From Burkholderia savannae (lineage in GTDB: Bacteria; Pseudomonadota; Gammaproteobacteria; Burkholderiales; Burkholderiaceae), in contig NZ_CP013418.1 of NCBI RefSeq assembly GCF_001524445.2, positions 1,984,001 through 2,048,000 on the forward strand: 64,000 nt of DNA, in the 5' to 3' direction. The notes beneath the pieces are model-generated. The model had not been told where the DNA came from. It made no database searches and saw nothing but the letters and a program-made list of their open reading frames with translations. A program made the position numbers and the translations under genes. This document shows positions 40,453 through 49,302 of the stretch, piece after piece (within the stretch, counting starts at the first letter, position 1; the number at the start of each line of letters is the position of its first letter).

Positions 40453-41117
40453 TCAATTGTCTCCACGTTTGATTTTGTCGCACGCTTCGCCGCAGAGCGT
40501 AACAAAGTTATCGCACGTGGTGAAAGTCTCTTCGGACTCGGAGTCGCCCCGATTCTCAAACGGACGCCGGAATGTTATGACGTATTTCAGCACGCTCGTT
40601 CGCGGCGGCGCGATCGCGGCGGCCGGATGCTGCGAATGCGATGCCGCGCCTCGTCTTGCTGCGCGCGCCGCCGGCATGTTCGCCGGGCTGTATTTTGTGC
40701 GACGCGCAAATGCTTGCGGATGAATGCGCGTTCGATGTCGCGGCGCATTCGCGCGCCGATAATCGGCGCGCGCCCCCGCCGATCTCCCCACTCTCGTCAC
40801 GAGTTATTCGCTTGCGCCCGATCGTCGGCGACGCATAGCGATTCGAATATCGCTTATCACCATTTTCAATTTCCGCCGCTTCGCGTTTCGTCCTAGACTC
40901 ACCAAAACATGACATCGATCGATGTAATGGTCGACCGCACGGAGGCCGCGCCGGCCGTTCGCGCCGGTCGCGCGCCGGTCGCGCAGCTCGCACGGCCGCG
41001 CGATATTCGATTCATTCACGACATGGAGACCGCACGAGCGCGCGACGTCGTTCGCATCCCGAATCGTCACGACTTCGCCGCTCGCGCCACCCGCCCGACT
41101 CATCGACCTCTCTCGCC
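40453..41117. other. divergent spacer: bkd promoter side and DUF6670 promoter side
   Basis: 665 bases. Contains a short TAAC-AAA-GTTA inverted repeat at 40500-40510 on the bkd side and the palindromic operator at 40910-40927 on the other side. Open frames present (for example 40909-41121) lack homology and are judged non-coding. Confidence 0.5.
40910..40927. promoter_or_regulatory. palindromic operator, site 1
   Basis: TGACATCGATCGATGTAA contains a perfect 14-bp palindrome (40912-40925) about 190 bases before the DUF6670-like gene. It matches the operator at 43372-43389 at 15 of 18 positions. TetR-type repressors often use such TGACA/TGTCA palindromes; no TetR gene is in the window, so the regulator is unknown. 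Confidence 0.5.
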
Positions 41118-42245
41118 ATGAACACAGTCATCGCCCCGGGCAACGCCCCGCCCACCTCCGCCGCACGCACGAGCCCGCTGATGGCGGCGATCGCCCGGTT
41201 CGTCGTCGCCGCGCTATTGCCGAGAATCGATCGCGCGGCCGACGCGTCGACGCATCCGTTCCGCACGCCGGAGATGCTCGTGCCGCACGTGCGCGAAAAG
41301 CGCTACGGGCTCACGCATTACGGCATCTTCTTTCCGAGCCTGCCCGAGCCGCACCGGTACTGCAACGTGATGACGCTGCTCGGCGCGACGGGCAGCGTCG
41401 CGTTCGACAACGACTATCTGGTCGACGGCGATCCGCGCGACGTCGCGACGGTGCTGTCGTCGACGGCCGCCGACGACGCGCATCACTACCGCGCGTATTC
41501 GATCAAGCGCGAATGCGCGGCGCGGCGCGCGGACACGGTCGTCGCGTTCGGCGACGACCTGACGATCTCGGGCGCGTACCCGCGCTACACGGTGAAGGCC
41601 GACTACGCGCACTTCGGCCTCGATATCGCGATCGATTGCACCGACGTCGTCTCGTGGTTCGTCCGCAATGTCGCTTACGACCACCTGAGCCTGCTCGCGA
41701 CGTGCTCGGGCACGATCCGCCACGGCGATCGCACGATGCCGGTCGACACGATGTGCACGTTCGAATACGCGCGGATGACGACGCCGCAAGCGTGGTTAGC
41801 GCGGCCGTTGAGCGAGCGCTGGAAACTGCCGCTCGATTTCTTCACGTACCAGATCGTGAATCTCGACGAAGGCGTGCAGTTGCTGCTGACCGAAGTCCGC
41901 GTGCTCGGCGAGAAGGCGTTCAAGGGCATCCATCTGCGCGCGCTCGACGGCACGGCCGAGATTCACGAGCGCGGCGTCGCGTTCGTCGTCGACGAATATC
42001 GGGACGCGCTCGCGACGTCGCCGGACGGCAAGCGCATGCGGCTGCCGCATCGCTTGTCGTGGACCGCGCGCGACGACGCGGGCCGGCCATGGCTCGAACT
42101 GCACGGCACGATCGACAGCCCGTGGCGCTTCGGCCACGGGCGCGGCTACGTCGCCAGCTATCGCTTCGAAGGAAGCGTCAAGGGCCGCGCGTACAGCGGG
42201 CGCGGGTACATCGAGTACGTCGATTGCGAGGTGTCGTATCGCTGA
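41118..42245 (+). CDS. DUF6670-like protein of unknown function
   Basis: 375 residues. Stretches such as KRYGLTHYGIFFPSLPEPHR, YCNVMTLLGATGSVAFDNDY and the beta-rich remainder (AFGDDLTISGAYPRYTVKAD, SPWRFGHGRGYVASYRFEGS) match what I recall of DUF6670 proteins; the Trp/Gly-rich beta pattern suggests a lipocalin-like or CrtC-like lipid-binding fold (inference). The first 40 residues carry an amphipathic hydrophobic segment rather than a clear signal peptide. It is followed by a membrane protein gene on the same strand and preceded by palindromic operator site 1. Confidence 0.75.
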   Translation: MNTVIAPGNAPPTSAARTSPLMAAIARFVVAALLPRIDRAADASTHPFRTPEMLVPHVREKRYGLTHYGIFFPSLPEPHRYCNVMTLLGATGSVAFDNDYLVDGDPRDVATVLSSTAADDAHHYRAYSIKRECAARRADTVVAFGDDLTISGAYPRYTVKADYAHFGLDIAIDCTDVVSWFVRNVAYDHLSLLATCSGTIRHGDRTMPVDTMCTFEYARMTTPQAWLARPLSERWKLPLDFFTYQIVNLDEGVQLLLTEVRVLGEKAFKGIHLRALDGTAEIHERGVAFVVDEYRDALATSPDGKRMRLPHRLSWTARDDAGRPWLELHGTIDSPWRFGHGRGYVASYRFEGSVKGRAYSGRGYIEYVDCEVSYR

Positions 42246-42431
42246 TGCATCGCGTTGCGTTGCATCGCCTCGCGTCACGTGGCTGCACGTCGCATCGATC
42301 GTGAGACGCTCCTCCGCGCGCGTCTCGCGCTTCTCGCGCGCCCGCTCGCCGGCGCGGTGGAACCGGATCGGATCGCGCGCCGCGACGGTATCAAAGACGG
42401 CATTTCAACGTCATCAACAGGGAGAGAAAAC

Positions 42432-43049
42432 ATGGAGACTTCAGTCGTTCCGGCCGCTCGTCAACCGGCCGCGCAATCGCCGGTCATGGGGCGCGCCGTC
42501 GTCGCGGCGCTGATCGCGGGCCTCGGCATCTTCAGCGTCGGCGATCACTTCTATCACGTGTGGAACGGCATCCTCTGGTACAACTGGGCGCCGCGGCTCG
42601 ACGGTCAATCGCTGCTCGTGTGGCCGATCTTCGTCGCCGGCGCGGGCGCGATACTCGCCGTGACGTATCCGTTCACGCGCGGCACGGCGCCGCCGCCGGC
42701 TTCGAGGCTCATCGCGCTCGTCGCCGTCTCGCATCTCGTCTATGCGGCAACCGGCGTGTTCGGCAATACGCATCCGCTCGCGCTGTCGATCGCGCTCGTC
42801 GCGCTGTGGCTCGCGCGCATCGCCGCGACGGCCGAACATCGCGCGCGGATCGCCGCGCTGTCCGTCATGGTGGCCGCGACCGGGCCGCTGATCGAGGGAT
42901 TCGTGTCGTCGCTCGGCCTGTTCGACTACGCGTTGCAGCAGTTCGCGCGCGTGCCGTATTGGCTGTTCGCCGCTTATCTGCACGCCGGCCCGCTCGCGTT
43001 CGCATTCGGCCGGTGGGTGCGCAACGGCCGGCTTGGCGGCGGCGCCTGA
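42432..43049 (+). CDS. multi-pass membrane protein, unknown family
   Basis: 205 residues with about six hydrophobic helices (VVAALIAGLGIFSVGDHFYH, LLVWPIFVAGAGAILAVTYP, LIALVAVSHLVYAATGVFGN, ALSIALVALWLARIAATAEH, IAALSVMVAATGPLIEGFVS, PYWLFAAYLHAGPLAFAFGR). His residues sit at helix ends (DHFYHVW, SHLVY, YLHAG), which may matter for metal or haem. GGAGAG precedes the ATG. No family recognised; probably works with the adjacent DUF6670-like protein. Confidence 0.75.
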   Translation: METSVVPAARQPAAQSPVMGRAVVAALIAGLGIFSVGDHFYHVWNGILWYNWAPRLDGQSLLVWPIFVAGAGAILAVTYPFTRGTAPPPASRLIALVAVSHLVYAATGVFGNTHPLALSIALVALWLARIAATAEHRARIAALSVMVAATGPLIEGFVSSLGLFDYALQQFARVPYWLFAAYLHAGPLAFAFGRWVRNGRLGGGA

Positions 43050-43173
43050 ACACCGCGTTCGCGGCTTCGCGGCCGCCACGGCTCGCCATGCGCGTGCGGT
43101 CCGCCGCGCGTCGGATGCGATGTCACGCGGCGCGGCGCTTGCTTGCTCGGGCATACGGGGCCGCGGCGGTTTT

Positions 43174-43308
<135 letters not shown>

Positions 43309-43365
43309 CATGCACGCACCGCGCTTGCGATACGACCCCGCATTCGCACGCGCAATCACCCCGAT

Positions 43366-43395
43366 TGACGATGACATTGATCAATGTCATCGTCA
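43366..43395. promoter_or_regulatory. 30-bp perfect palindrome, operator site 2
   Basis: The half-site TGACGATGACATTGA is followed immediately by its exact reverse complement, centred at 43380/43381. The inner 18 bases TGACATTGATCAATGTCA match site 1 at 40910-40927 in 15 of 18 positions. It lies about 120 bases before the SRPBCC gene. A 30-bp perfect palindrome by chance in a 64-kb window is extremely unlikely. Confidence 0.7.
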
Positions 43396-43515
43396 TTGCA
43401 TGCGCGACAACACCGGCCATCGTGACGCACCGCAGCATCGGCCGCCGCCCGATCGAGCGACACGCCGCTCGACCGCCCGCCGGCCGCTCCTCAACCCTCG
43501 ACAAGCGACCTTCGT

Positions 43516-43956
43516 ATGAAACAGCAACGCATTGAAATCGCAGAAGAGTTCGACGCCCCGGTCCAGCAGGTCTTCCGCTTCTTCAGCGAGCACGAGAATC
43601 TCGGGTCAATCTTCTCGCCCGCGAAGATCCGCCGAATCAGCGACGGCGAGCCGGCGCGCAACGGCGTAGGCTCGGCGCGCGAAATGCGCGTGCCCGGCGC
43701 GCCGCCGTTCGTCGAGACGGTGACCGCCTATCTGGAGAACGAACTGATCGAATACCGGATCACGCGCGGCAGCCCCCTACGCGACCATCACGGCGTGATG
43801 CGCTTCGTTCCGATCGACGAGCGCCGCACGTATTTTCATTACGTGATCACGTTCGAAGGCAAGGTGCCGCTCGTCGCGCCGATCGTGCGGCACGTGCTCG
43901 AGGGCAGCATTCGCCGCGGGATCGGAAAAGTGACGCGGCGGCGGCTCTGGGCATGA
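43516..43956 (+). CDS. SRPBCC family protein (START-like fold)
   Basis: 146-residue SRPBCC protein. KQQRIEIAEEFDAPVQQVFR opens with the beta1-alpha1 pattern of polyketide cyclase/dehydrase-like proteins; VGSAREMRVPGAPPFVETVT and LIEYRITRGSPLRDHHGVMR continue it, and a C-terminal helix (VRHVLEGSIRRGIGKVTRR) closes the cavity. Such folds bind hydrophobic ligands. A related domain is fused to the hydroxylase encoded nearby on the other strand, so both may handle the same substrate class. Confidence 0.88.
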   Translation: MKQQRIEIAEEFDAPVQQVFRFFSEHENLGSIFSPAKIRRISDGEPARNGVGSAREMRVPGAPPFVETVTAYLENELIEYRITRGSPLRDHHGVMRFVPIDERRTYFHYVITFEGKVPLVAPIVRHVLEGSIRRGIGKVTRRRLWA

Positions 43957-44191
43957 GCGTGCGGGATGCGGCAATGGGCGTGTCCGCCGCGCGGCGCGCG
44001 GAGGACACGGAGGGCGCGGAGCGCGCGACGTGCCGAAGGTGCGAAACACGCGCGACGCGGGCAGCCGGAACGATTCGAGCGACGCAAGGGGCAACATACG
44101 CAACATACGCGACATGCGCAACATTGCACCTTGCCCGGCATGCGTCGCCGCGCCGGCGAACGCATCGTCGAACGGCCGCGCGCGCCCGACG

Positions 44192-45307
44192 TCATTCGTC
44201 GCGCGCCTCTTCGAGCCGCCGCTTCAGCAGCATGAGCGAATGCGCGGACTCGCGTTCGACGCGCCTGCGCATCACGAGCGCATTCGCGAGCCGCAGCAGC
44301 GGATTCGGCGAATGATAGTGCAGCGTGCGGACGAAACGCGCGCCGTGCGCGCCGCCGCGACACTCGTAGGTCAGCAGGATGCGCAGGCTGCCAGCCGCGT
44401 TCGCCGCGCGCGCCTGCCAGATCACGCCGGGCTCGTGGCGAACGACGTCCCAGCGCAGATGATCGACGCGCCCGGCCGCACGCACGTCCTCGTCGAAACG
44501 GCTGCCCGCCGCGAGCGATCCCGCCGGCCCGTCGACGCGCAGCGACGACGGATGCCATTGCGGCCAGCACGCCGCGGTGCTCGCATACGCGAGCACGTCC
44601 TCGGGGCGGCGCGCGATATCGATCTCGTGCCGCATGCGCGTCGAGAACTCCGCGCCGGGCTCGGCGCTCCAGCGCAGCGTGCCGTGCAGCCAGTCCATCA
44701 GCGGCCAGACGACGTCGAAGTTGCACGCGCGCATCAGGTCGCGGCGATGATGAATCCGGTGCAGCGTGCGCATCTGCCGAATCCATGGCCAGTTCGCGAG
44801 CGGATGCGCATCGGGCAAGTGCTCGCACGCGTGCATGCATTCGTAGAGCAGATAGCCGCCGAGCATCGTGCTCGCGAAGAGCCCCGCGACGTTCGCGTCG
44901 ACGCGGCTCAGCAGCGCATGCGCGACGAACAGCCCGATGCTGAACGCGACGATCAGCCAGGCCGGGAACAGGATCACGCGCCAGTCGCGCGCGTCGCGGT
45001 ACGTCATCTGTTCGTTCACGAAGAAGCTGTGATGATCGCCCGTATGCCGCCGATAGAACATCGCGCCGAAGCGGCGCTTGAAATGGCCCACATGCCGATG
45101 AATCGAGAATTCGAGCCAGTTGAACAGCAGGAACGCGACGGGCACGGTCGCCCATTGATATGCGCTCACGTGCGCGACGCCCTTCAGGAAAAACGCGATC
45201 GCCGCCGCGCCGTATGCGAACACGAAACCGCCGTGCCGCCAGGCGTTGTAGCGCGAATGAACGTTCGCGCGATAGTGCGTCCGGAACGCGGTCACGTCCT
45301 GGGTCAT
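44192..45307 (-). CDS. fatty acid hydroxylase/sterol desaturase fused to SRPBCC domain
   Basis: 371 residues. The N-terminal half is a membrane di-iron enzyme with His clusters EFSIHRHVGHFKRRFG, YRRHTGDHHSFF, YECMHACEHL and LHRIHHRR (about residues 66-190) plus four hydrophobic helices. From about residue 225 an SRPBCC domain follows (EFSTRMRHEIDIARRPEDVL, SSLRVDGPAGSLAAGSRFDE, RILLTYECRGGAHGARFVRT). Hydroxylates or desaturates a lipid-like substrate at the membrane (family knowledge); the fused domain probably holds it. Divergent from a LysR gene with a palindrome between them. Confidence 0.88.
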   Translation of the reverse strand: MTQDVTAFRTHYRANVHSRYNAWRHGGFVFAYGAAAIAFFLKGVAHVSAYQWATVPVAFLLFNWLEFSIHRHVGHFKRRFGAMFYRRHTGDHHSFFVNEQMTYRDARDWRVILFPAWLIVAFSIGLFVAHALLSRVDANVAGLFASTMLGGYLLYECMHACEHLPDAHPLANWPWIRQMRTLHRIHHRRDLMRACNFDVVWPLMDWLHGTLRWSAEPGAEFSTRMRHEIDIARRPEDVLAYASTAACWPQWHPSSLRVDGPAGSLAAGSRFDEDVRAAGRVDHLRWDVVRHEPGVIWQARAANAAGSLRILLTYECRGGAHGARFVRTLHYHSPNPLLRLANALVMRRRVERESAHSLMLLKRRLEEARDE

Positions 45308-45386
45308 CGTCGTCTCCTGTCGTCGGGCAAGCGCGGCGCATCCGATGCGCGCCGGCTTGACGGCAGATTAGAGTAGCCTCGATGAT

Positions 45387-45401
45387 TTCTCCAATGGAGA
45401 A
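45387..45401. promoter_or_regulatory. LysR-type operator candidate
   Basis: TTCTCC-AAT-GGAGAA is a perfect 6-3-6 inverted repeat, 80 bases upstream of the hydroxylase start and 183 bases before the LysR start, in the divergent spacer. Position and symmetry fit the recognition-binding site of the adjacent LysR protein. Confidence 0.5.
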
Positions 45402-45583
45402 TCGTGATTTGACTTATTCATCGACCTGAATTCGATCATGCGCCGCTCCGATATGTCGAACGATGCATTCGATTGCGAACGTCCGCCGCCCGTGTCGGCG
45501 CGACGGCGCAACGCGCGCTCGCGCCGTCGCGCGAGCGGCGGGCGTTGCGCGAGCGGCGCGCGCACGCTCCGGAGCGCCGCCGA

Positions 45584-46519
45584 ATGATCCGGAACCTGCG
45601 ACAACTGGACTTGAACCTGCTGCTCGTCTTCGACGCGCTGATGCAGGAGCAGAACCTGTCGCGCGCCGCGGTGCGGCTGCACATGAGCCAGCCGGCCGTC
45701 AGCAACGCGCTGACGCGGCTGCGCCAGCAGCTCGGCGAATCGCTCTTCACGCGCACCGCGCGCGGGATGACGCCGACCGCGCAGGCGCGCGCGCTGTACG
45801 AACCGGTGCGTCAAGCGCTGTATCTGCTGCAGATCGGGCTCGGCCCGCAATCCGGTTTCGAGCTCGACACGCATCACTTGTTCAGGCTGTCGATGAACGA
45901 CTACGGACAGGCCGTGCTGCTGCCCGATCTCCTCGCGCACATCAAGGCGCGCGCGCCGAACGTGATGCTGTCGGTGCAGAGCGACGACGCCGGCTCCATT
46001 CCCGCTCAGCTGACGACGGGCACGCTCGATCTCGCCATCGACTACCTGCATTTCGACAATCCCGAGCTCTGCTACGAGCCGCTGCACGAGGAGCATCTCG
46101 TCGTGATCGGGCGCGACGGCCATCCGGCGTTCACGAACGGTCTCACGCTGCGCGGCTACGAGGAAAGCGGCCACGTGTCGATCCAGCCGCGCGACCGGCG
46201 CGGCTCGCCGCTCGAGATCGTGCTCGGTTCCGCCCGCGTGCGGCGCGTCGTGCATCTGCAGGTGCCGCACTATCTGACGATTCCCGCGCTCGTCGCGAAA
46301 TCGGACTTGCTCGGCACGATTCCGCGCCGGCTCGCCGAACGGTTCGCCGACGTCTACGCGCTGCAGATCGCGCCGCTGCCGGTCGATATCGCGCCGATCC
46401 AGGTAAGCCTCATCTGGCATCGGCAGCAGGATGCGCAGCCGGGCCTTCGCTGGTTGCGCGAGCAGATCGTGCACACGCATCGTGCGATCGTCGCGAATGC
46501 CGAACGCGCGACGGCGTGA
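45584..46519 (+). CDS. LysR-family transcriptional regulator
   Basis: 311-residue LysR regulator of the NodD/LeuO-like branch (RQLDLNLLLVFDALMQEQNL SRAA type N-terminus). HTH: VRLHMSQPAVSNALTRLRQQ; effector domain from FELDTHHLFRLSMNDYGQAV. ATG 45584 has GGAG upstream; an in-frame start 111 bases earlier adds an Arg-rich leader and is rejected. Divergent from the hydroxylase-SRPBCC gene, its likely target. Confidence 0.92.
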   Translation: MIRNLRQLDLNLLLVFDALMQEQNLSRAAVRLHMSQPAVSNALTRLRQQLGESLFTRTARGMTPTAQARALYEPVRQALYLLQIGLGPQSGFELDTHHLFRLSMNDYGQAVLLPDLLAHIKARAPNVMLSVQSDDAGSIPAQLTTGTLDLAIDYLHFDNPELCYEPLHEEHLVVIGRDGHPAFTNGLTLRGYEESGHVSIQPRDRRGSPLEIVLGSARVRRVVHLQVPHYLTIPALVAKSDLLGTIPRRLAERFADVYALQIAPLPVDIAPIQVSLIWHRQQDAQPGLRWLREQIVHTHRAIVANAERATA

Positions 46520-46540
46520 CGCGCGCCGCGGCGGCGGCGC

Positions 46541-46987
46541 TCAGGCGTGCCGCAGCGCGACGACGGTGTAGCCGATCGCGAACAGCGCGATCAGCACCAG
46601 GCCCGCGATGTCGCCCGCGCGCAGGCTGCGCGTCTCCGGCGTCGGCCGCTGCGCGGCCGCGAGCGCGCGCTCGCGATGGATCAGGAACAGCGGAAACGCG
46701 ACGCTGATCGCAACGGCCACGCTCAGCACGATGTAGATCCACGCGCCGCGCATCGCGAGACGGCGCGCTTCGAGCACGAGCCACAGAAACAGCGCGAGCC
46801 CGAGCAGCACGATGTCGACCGTGATCGATCGGCTTGCGGGATTCGCGAGCGTGTCGAGCAGGAAGCGCGGCCCGGCGTTCGCCGCGCCGAGCGGCAGATA
46901 TTGCAGATTGTTGGCCCACGTGCCGATCAGCGCGACGAGCGCGATCACGCCGTAAGCGGTGCAAAGCAGTTTCCTCGAGATGGGCAT
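46541..46987 (-). CDS. DUF2834 membrane protein
   Basis: 148 residues with four hydrophobic helices. ITVDIVLLGLALFLWLVLEA followed by RRLAMRGAWIYIVLSVAVAI, SVAFPLFLIHRER is the DUF2834 pattern, with Asp, Trp-Glu and the PLFL..RE element. An extra C-terminal helix (IAGLVLIALFAIGYTVVALR) follows. Function of the family is unknown; it often lies near oxidoreductase genes. MPISRK at 46987 chosen; MTA at 46996 is possible. Confidence 0.8.
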   Translation of the reverse strand: MPISRKLLCTAYGVIALVALIGTWANNLQYLPLGAANAGPRFLLDTLANPASRSITVDIVLLGLALFLWLVLEARRLAMRGAWIYIVLSVAVAISVAFPLFLIHRERALAAAQRPTPETRSLRAGDIAGLVLIALFAIGYTVVALRHA

Positions 46988-47382
46988 GGCGGTCATCGTT
47001 CGTGTGGTGGCGGCAAATTCCGCATCGGGCTGATGCTGGTGCAGGAACCCTAGATCAACACGGCCCGGCCGGCAAGCGCGCGCGCCGATCCGGCCGAACG
47101 CTTCGTCGCCGCCCGTTTGAATCGCCGCGTAAACGAATTCGAATTCAATGCGATAACGCGCGCGCCGTGTTTCGAATTGATGCTCGGCGAAAGGCGCTCG
47201 AAACTAAACGGTTCGCGCGGGCGGACGCGCATCGGATCGACGCGCATGTGCGTAGCGCATGCGCATCCGGCGCCCGGCGCGCGTCGTGCGCCGGATCGCG
47301 CGACGAAGAAGACAGGGAGACGAACCGCACGCGCGTCGTCGCGCACGCCGGGCAGTTCGAACAATCATAAAAGGTGAACCGA
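46988..47382. other. divergent spacer upstream of GMC oxidoreductase
   Basis: 395 bases between divergent genes. Contains a 12-bp palindrome GAATTCGAATTC at 47135-47146 in a locally A/T-richer patch, possibly a promoter or operator. No gene supported. Confidence 0.5.
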
Positions 47383-49038
47383 ATGAAGCAGCAGTCCTAC
47401 GATTACGACTACGTCGTGGTCGGGTCCGGCTTCGGCGGCAGCGTGTCGGCGCTGCGTCTGGCCGAGAAAGGCTATCGCGTGCTCGTGATCGAGCAGGGCC
47501 GTCGCTGGACGCCCGAGAACCTGCCCGAGAGCACGTGGAACCTGTCGCGCTGGCAATGGCGCCCCGCGCTCGGGCTGCGCGGCTTCTTCAGCATGCGCTT
47601 CTTCAAGCACGTCGTCGTGCTGCACGGCAATGCAGTAGGCGGCGGCTCCATCACTTACGCGAACACGCTGCTCGTGCCGCCCGACAAGGTGTGGCGCGAA
47701 GGCACCTGGGCGGGCCTCGCGGACTGGGAGCGCGTGATGCCCGCGCATTACGCGACCGCGAAGCGCATGCTCGGCGTCGTCACGAACCGGCGAATGGACG
47801 CGGCCGATTTCCGGCTCAAGGAGATGGCGAAGCTGATCGGCGTGGAGAAGAGTTTTTATCCGACCGAGGTCGGCGTGTTCTTCGGCGACGACGCGCACGC
47901 GCCCGGCACGCGCTACGCCGATCCTTACTTCGGCGGCGCGGGCCCGGAACGCACGTCGTGCATCGGCTGCGGCGGCTGCATGGTCGGCTGCCGCCACGGC
48001 GCGAAGAACACGCTCGATCGCAATTACCTGTATCTCGCCGAGCGCCTCGGCGCGCAGGTGGGCGAGCAGACGAAGGTCGTCGACGTGAGCCCGCTCGGCG
48101 CGCGCGACGACGGCGCGGCGGGCTACGCGGTGCAAACCGTGTCGCTCGCGGCCGGCACGCGCGGCGCGAAGCGCCGCATCACGTGCCGCGGCGTCGTGTT
48201 CGCCGCGTCGTCGCTCGGCACGCAGGATCTGCTGATGCGCCTGCGGGAGAAGCGCTCGCTGCCGCATCTGTCGGGCGCGCTCGGCAAGCGCGTGCGCACG
48301 AACGCCGAATCGCTGATCGGCGTGCGCTTTCCGAAATCGAGCGTCGATCTTTCGAAGGGCGTCGCGATCGGCTCGGGCATCTATATCGACGAGCACACGC
48401 ACATCGAGGCCACCCGCTATCCTTCGGGCTCCGATACGATGGGACTGCTGACGACCGTGCTCACGCGCGGCGCGCCCGGCGGGCTGCGTCCGCTCGTGTG
48501 GCTCGGCTCGCTCGCGAAGCTGCTCGCGACGCGGCCGCTGACCGCGCTGCGGATGATCGATCCGCGCGGCTTCGCGCGCGAGACGATGATCTTCCTGTGC
48601 ATGCAGACGCTCGACGGGCACCTGACGATGCGCCTGAAGCGCCGCTGGTTCTGGCCGTTCTCGAAGCAGCTCGCGACGTCGGGCGCGAAGATCCCCGCGT
48701 ACATCCCGGCCGCGAACGACTTCGCGCAGAAGGCGGCGCGCGCGCTCGGCGGCGTGCCGATGACGTCGCTGACCGAGATCCTGCTGAACGTGCCGATGAC
48801 CGCGCACTGCATGGGCGGCGCGGCGATGGCGCGCAACGCGCGCGACGGCGTGTGCGACGGGCGCAACCGCGTGTTCGGCTATCACAACATGTACATCTGC
48901 GACGGCTCGGTGCTCGGCGCGAATCTCGGCGTGAACCCGAGTCTCACGATCACCGCGCTCGCCGAGCACGCAATGAGCCACGTGCCCGCCGCGGGCGAGC
49001 AGCGCTGGGACAGCATCGGAGAAGAGCTCGCGGCGTGA
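47383..49038 (+). CDS. GMC oxidoreductase, ChoD/cholesterol-oxidase-like
   Basis: 551-residue FAD oxidoreductase. FAD-binding DYVVVGSGFGGSVSALRLAE at the N-terminus; GNAVGGGSITYANTLLVPP; the Cys-rich stretch RTSCIGCGGCMVGCRHGAKN then TLDRNYLYLAE, as in the ChoD group; and the C-terminal GMC part AHCMGGAAMA and YICDGSVLGANLGVNPSLTI with the conserved His and Asn. Likely oxidises a hydroxylated lipid or sterol-like alcohol. AAGG precedes the ATG. Fits downstream of the hydroxylase in a lipid pathway (inference). Confidence 0.9.
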   Translation: MKQQSYDYDYVVVGSGFGGSVSALRLAEKGYRVLVIEQGRRWTPENLPESTWNLSRWQWRPALGLRGFFSMRFFKHVVVLHGNAVGGGSITYANTLLVPPDKVWREGTWAGLADWERVMPAHYATAKRMLGVVTNRRMDAADFRLKEMAKLIGVEKSFYPTEVGVFFGDDAHAPGTRYADPYFGGAGPERTSCIGCGGCMVGCRHGAKNTLDRNYLYLAERLGAQVGEQTKVVDVSPLGARDDGAAGYAVQTVSLAAGTRGAKRRITCRGVVFAASSLGTQDLLMRLREKRSLPHLSGALGKRVRTNAESLIGVRFPKSSVDLSKGVAIGSGIYIDEHTHIEATRYPSGSDTMGLLTTVLTRGAPGGLRPLVWLGSLAKLLATRPLTALRMIDPRGFARETMIFLCMQTLDGHLTMRLKRRWFWPFSKQLATSGAKIPAYIPAANDFAQKAARALGGVPMTSLTEILLNVPMTAHCMGGAAMARNARDGVCDGRNRVFGYHNMYICDGSVLGANLGVNPSLTITALAEHAMSHVPAAGEQRWDSIGEELAA

Positions 49039-49163
49039 GTGGGGGCGGCGTGGGGGGGGTGTCGACGCGGCGCATGGCGCACGGTGCGTGTGGTGCGTGG
49101 CGATCGACGTGCACGCATGAAACCCAGGCGCGACGGTATCGCGCGCGGCGTCCGCCGCGCGCG

Positions 49164-49302
49164 ATACACGTCACACGTCACACGTCACACGTCACACGTC
49201 ACACGTCACACGTCACACGTCACACGTCACACGTCACACGTCACACGTCACACGTCACACGTCACACGTCACACGTCACACGTCACACGTCACACGTCAC
49301 GT
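49164..49302 (+). repeat. heptamer VNTR (CACACGT)
   Basis: About 19 near-perfect copies of the seven-base unit CACACGT between the convergent GMC oxidoreductase and FAD-patatin genes. Because seven is not a multiple of three, the array reads as a HVTRHTS heptapeptide repeat in every frame. It just overlaps the last codons of the reverse-strand gene, so copy change could alter its terminus. Confidence 0.9.

Noticed and set aside
40909..41121. 70-codon ORF before the DUF6670-like gene
   Set aside because: Begins inside the palindromic operator, lacks a Shine-Dalgarno and has no recognised family.
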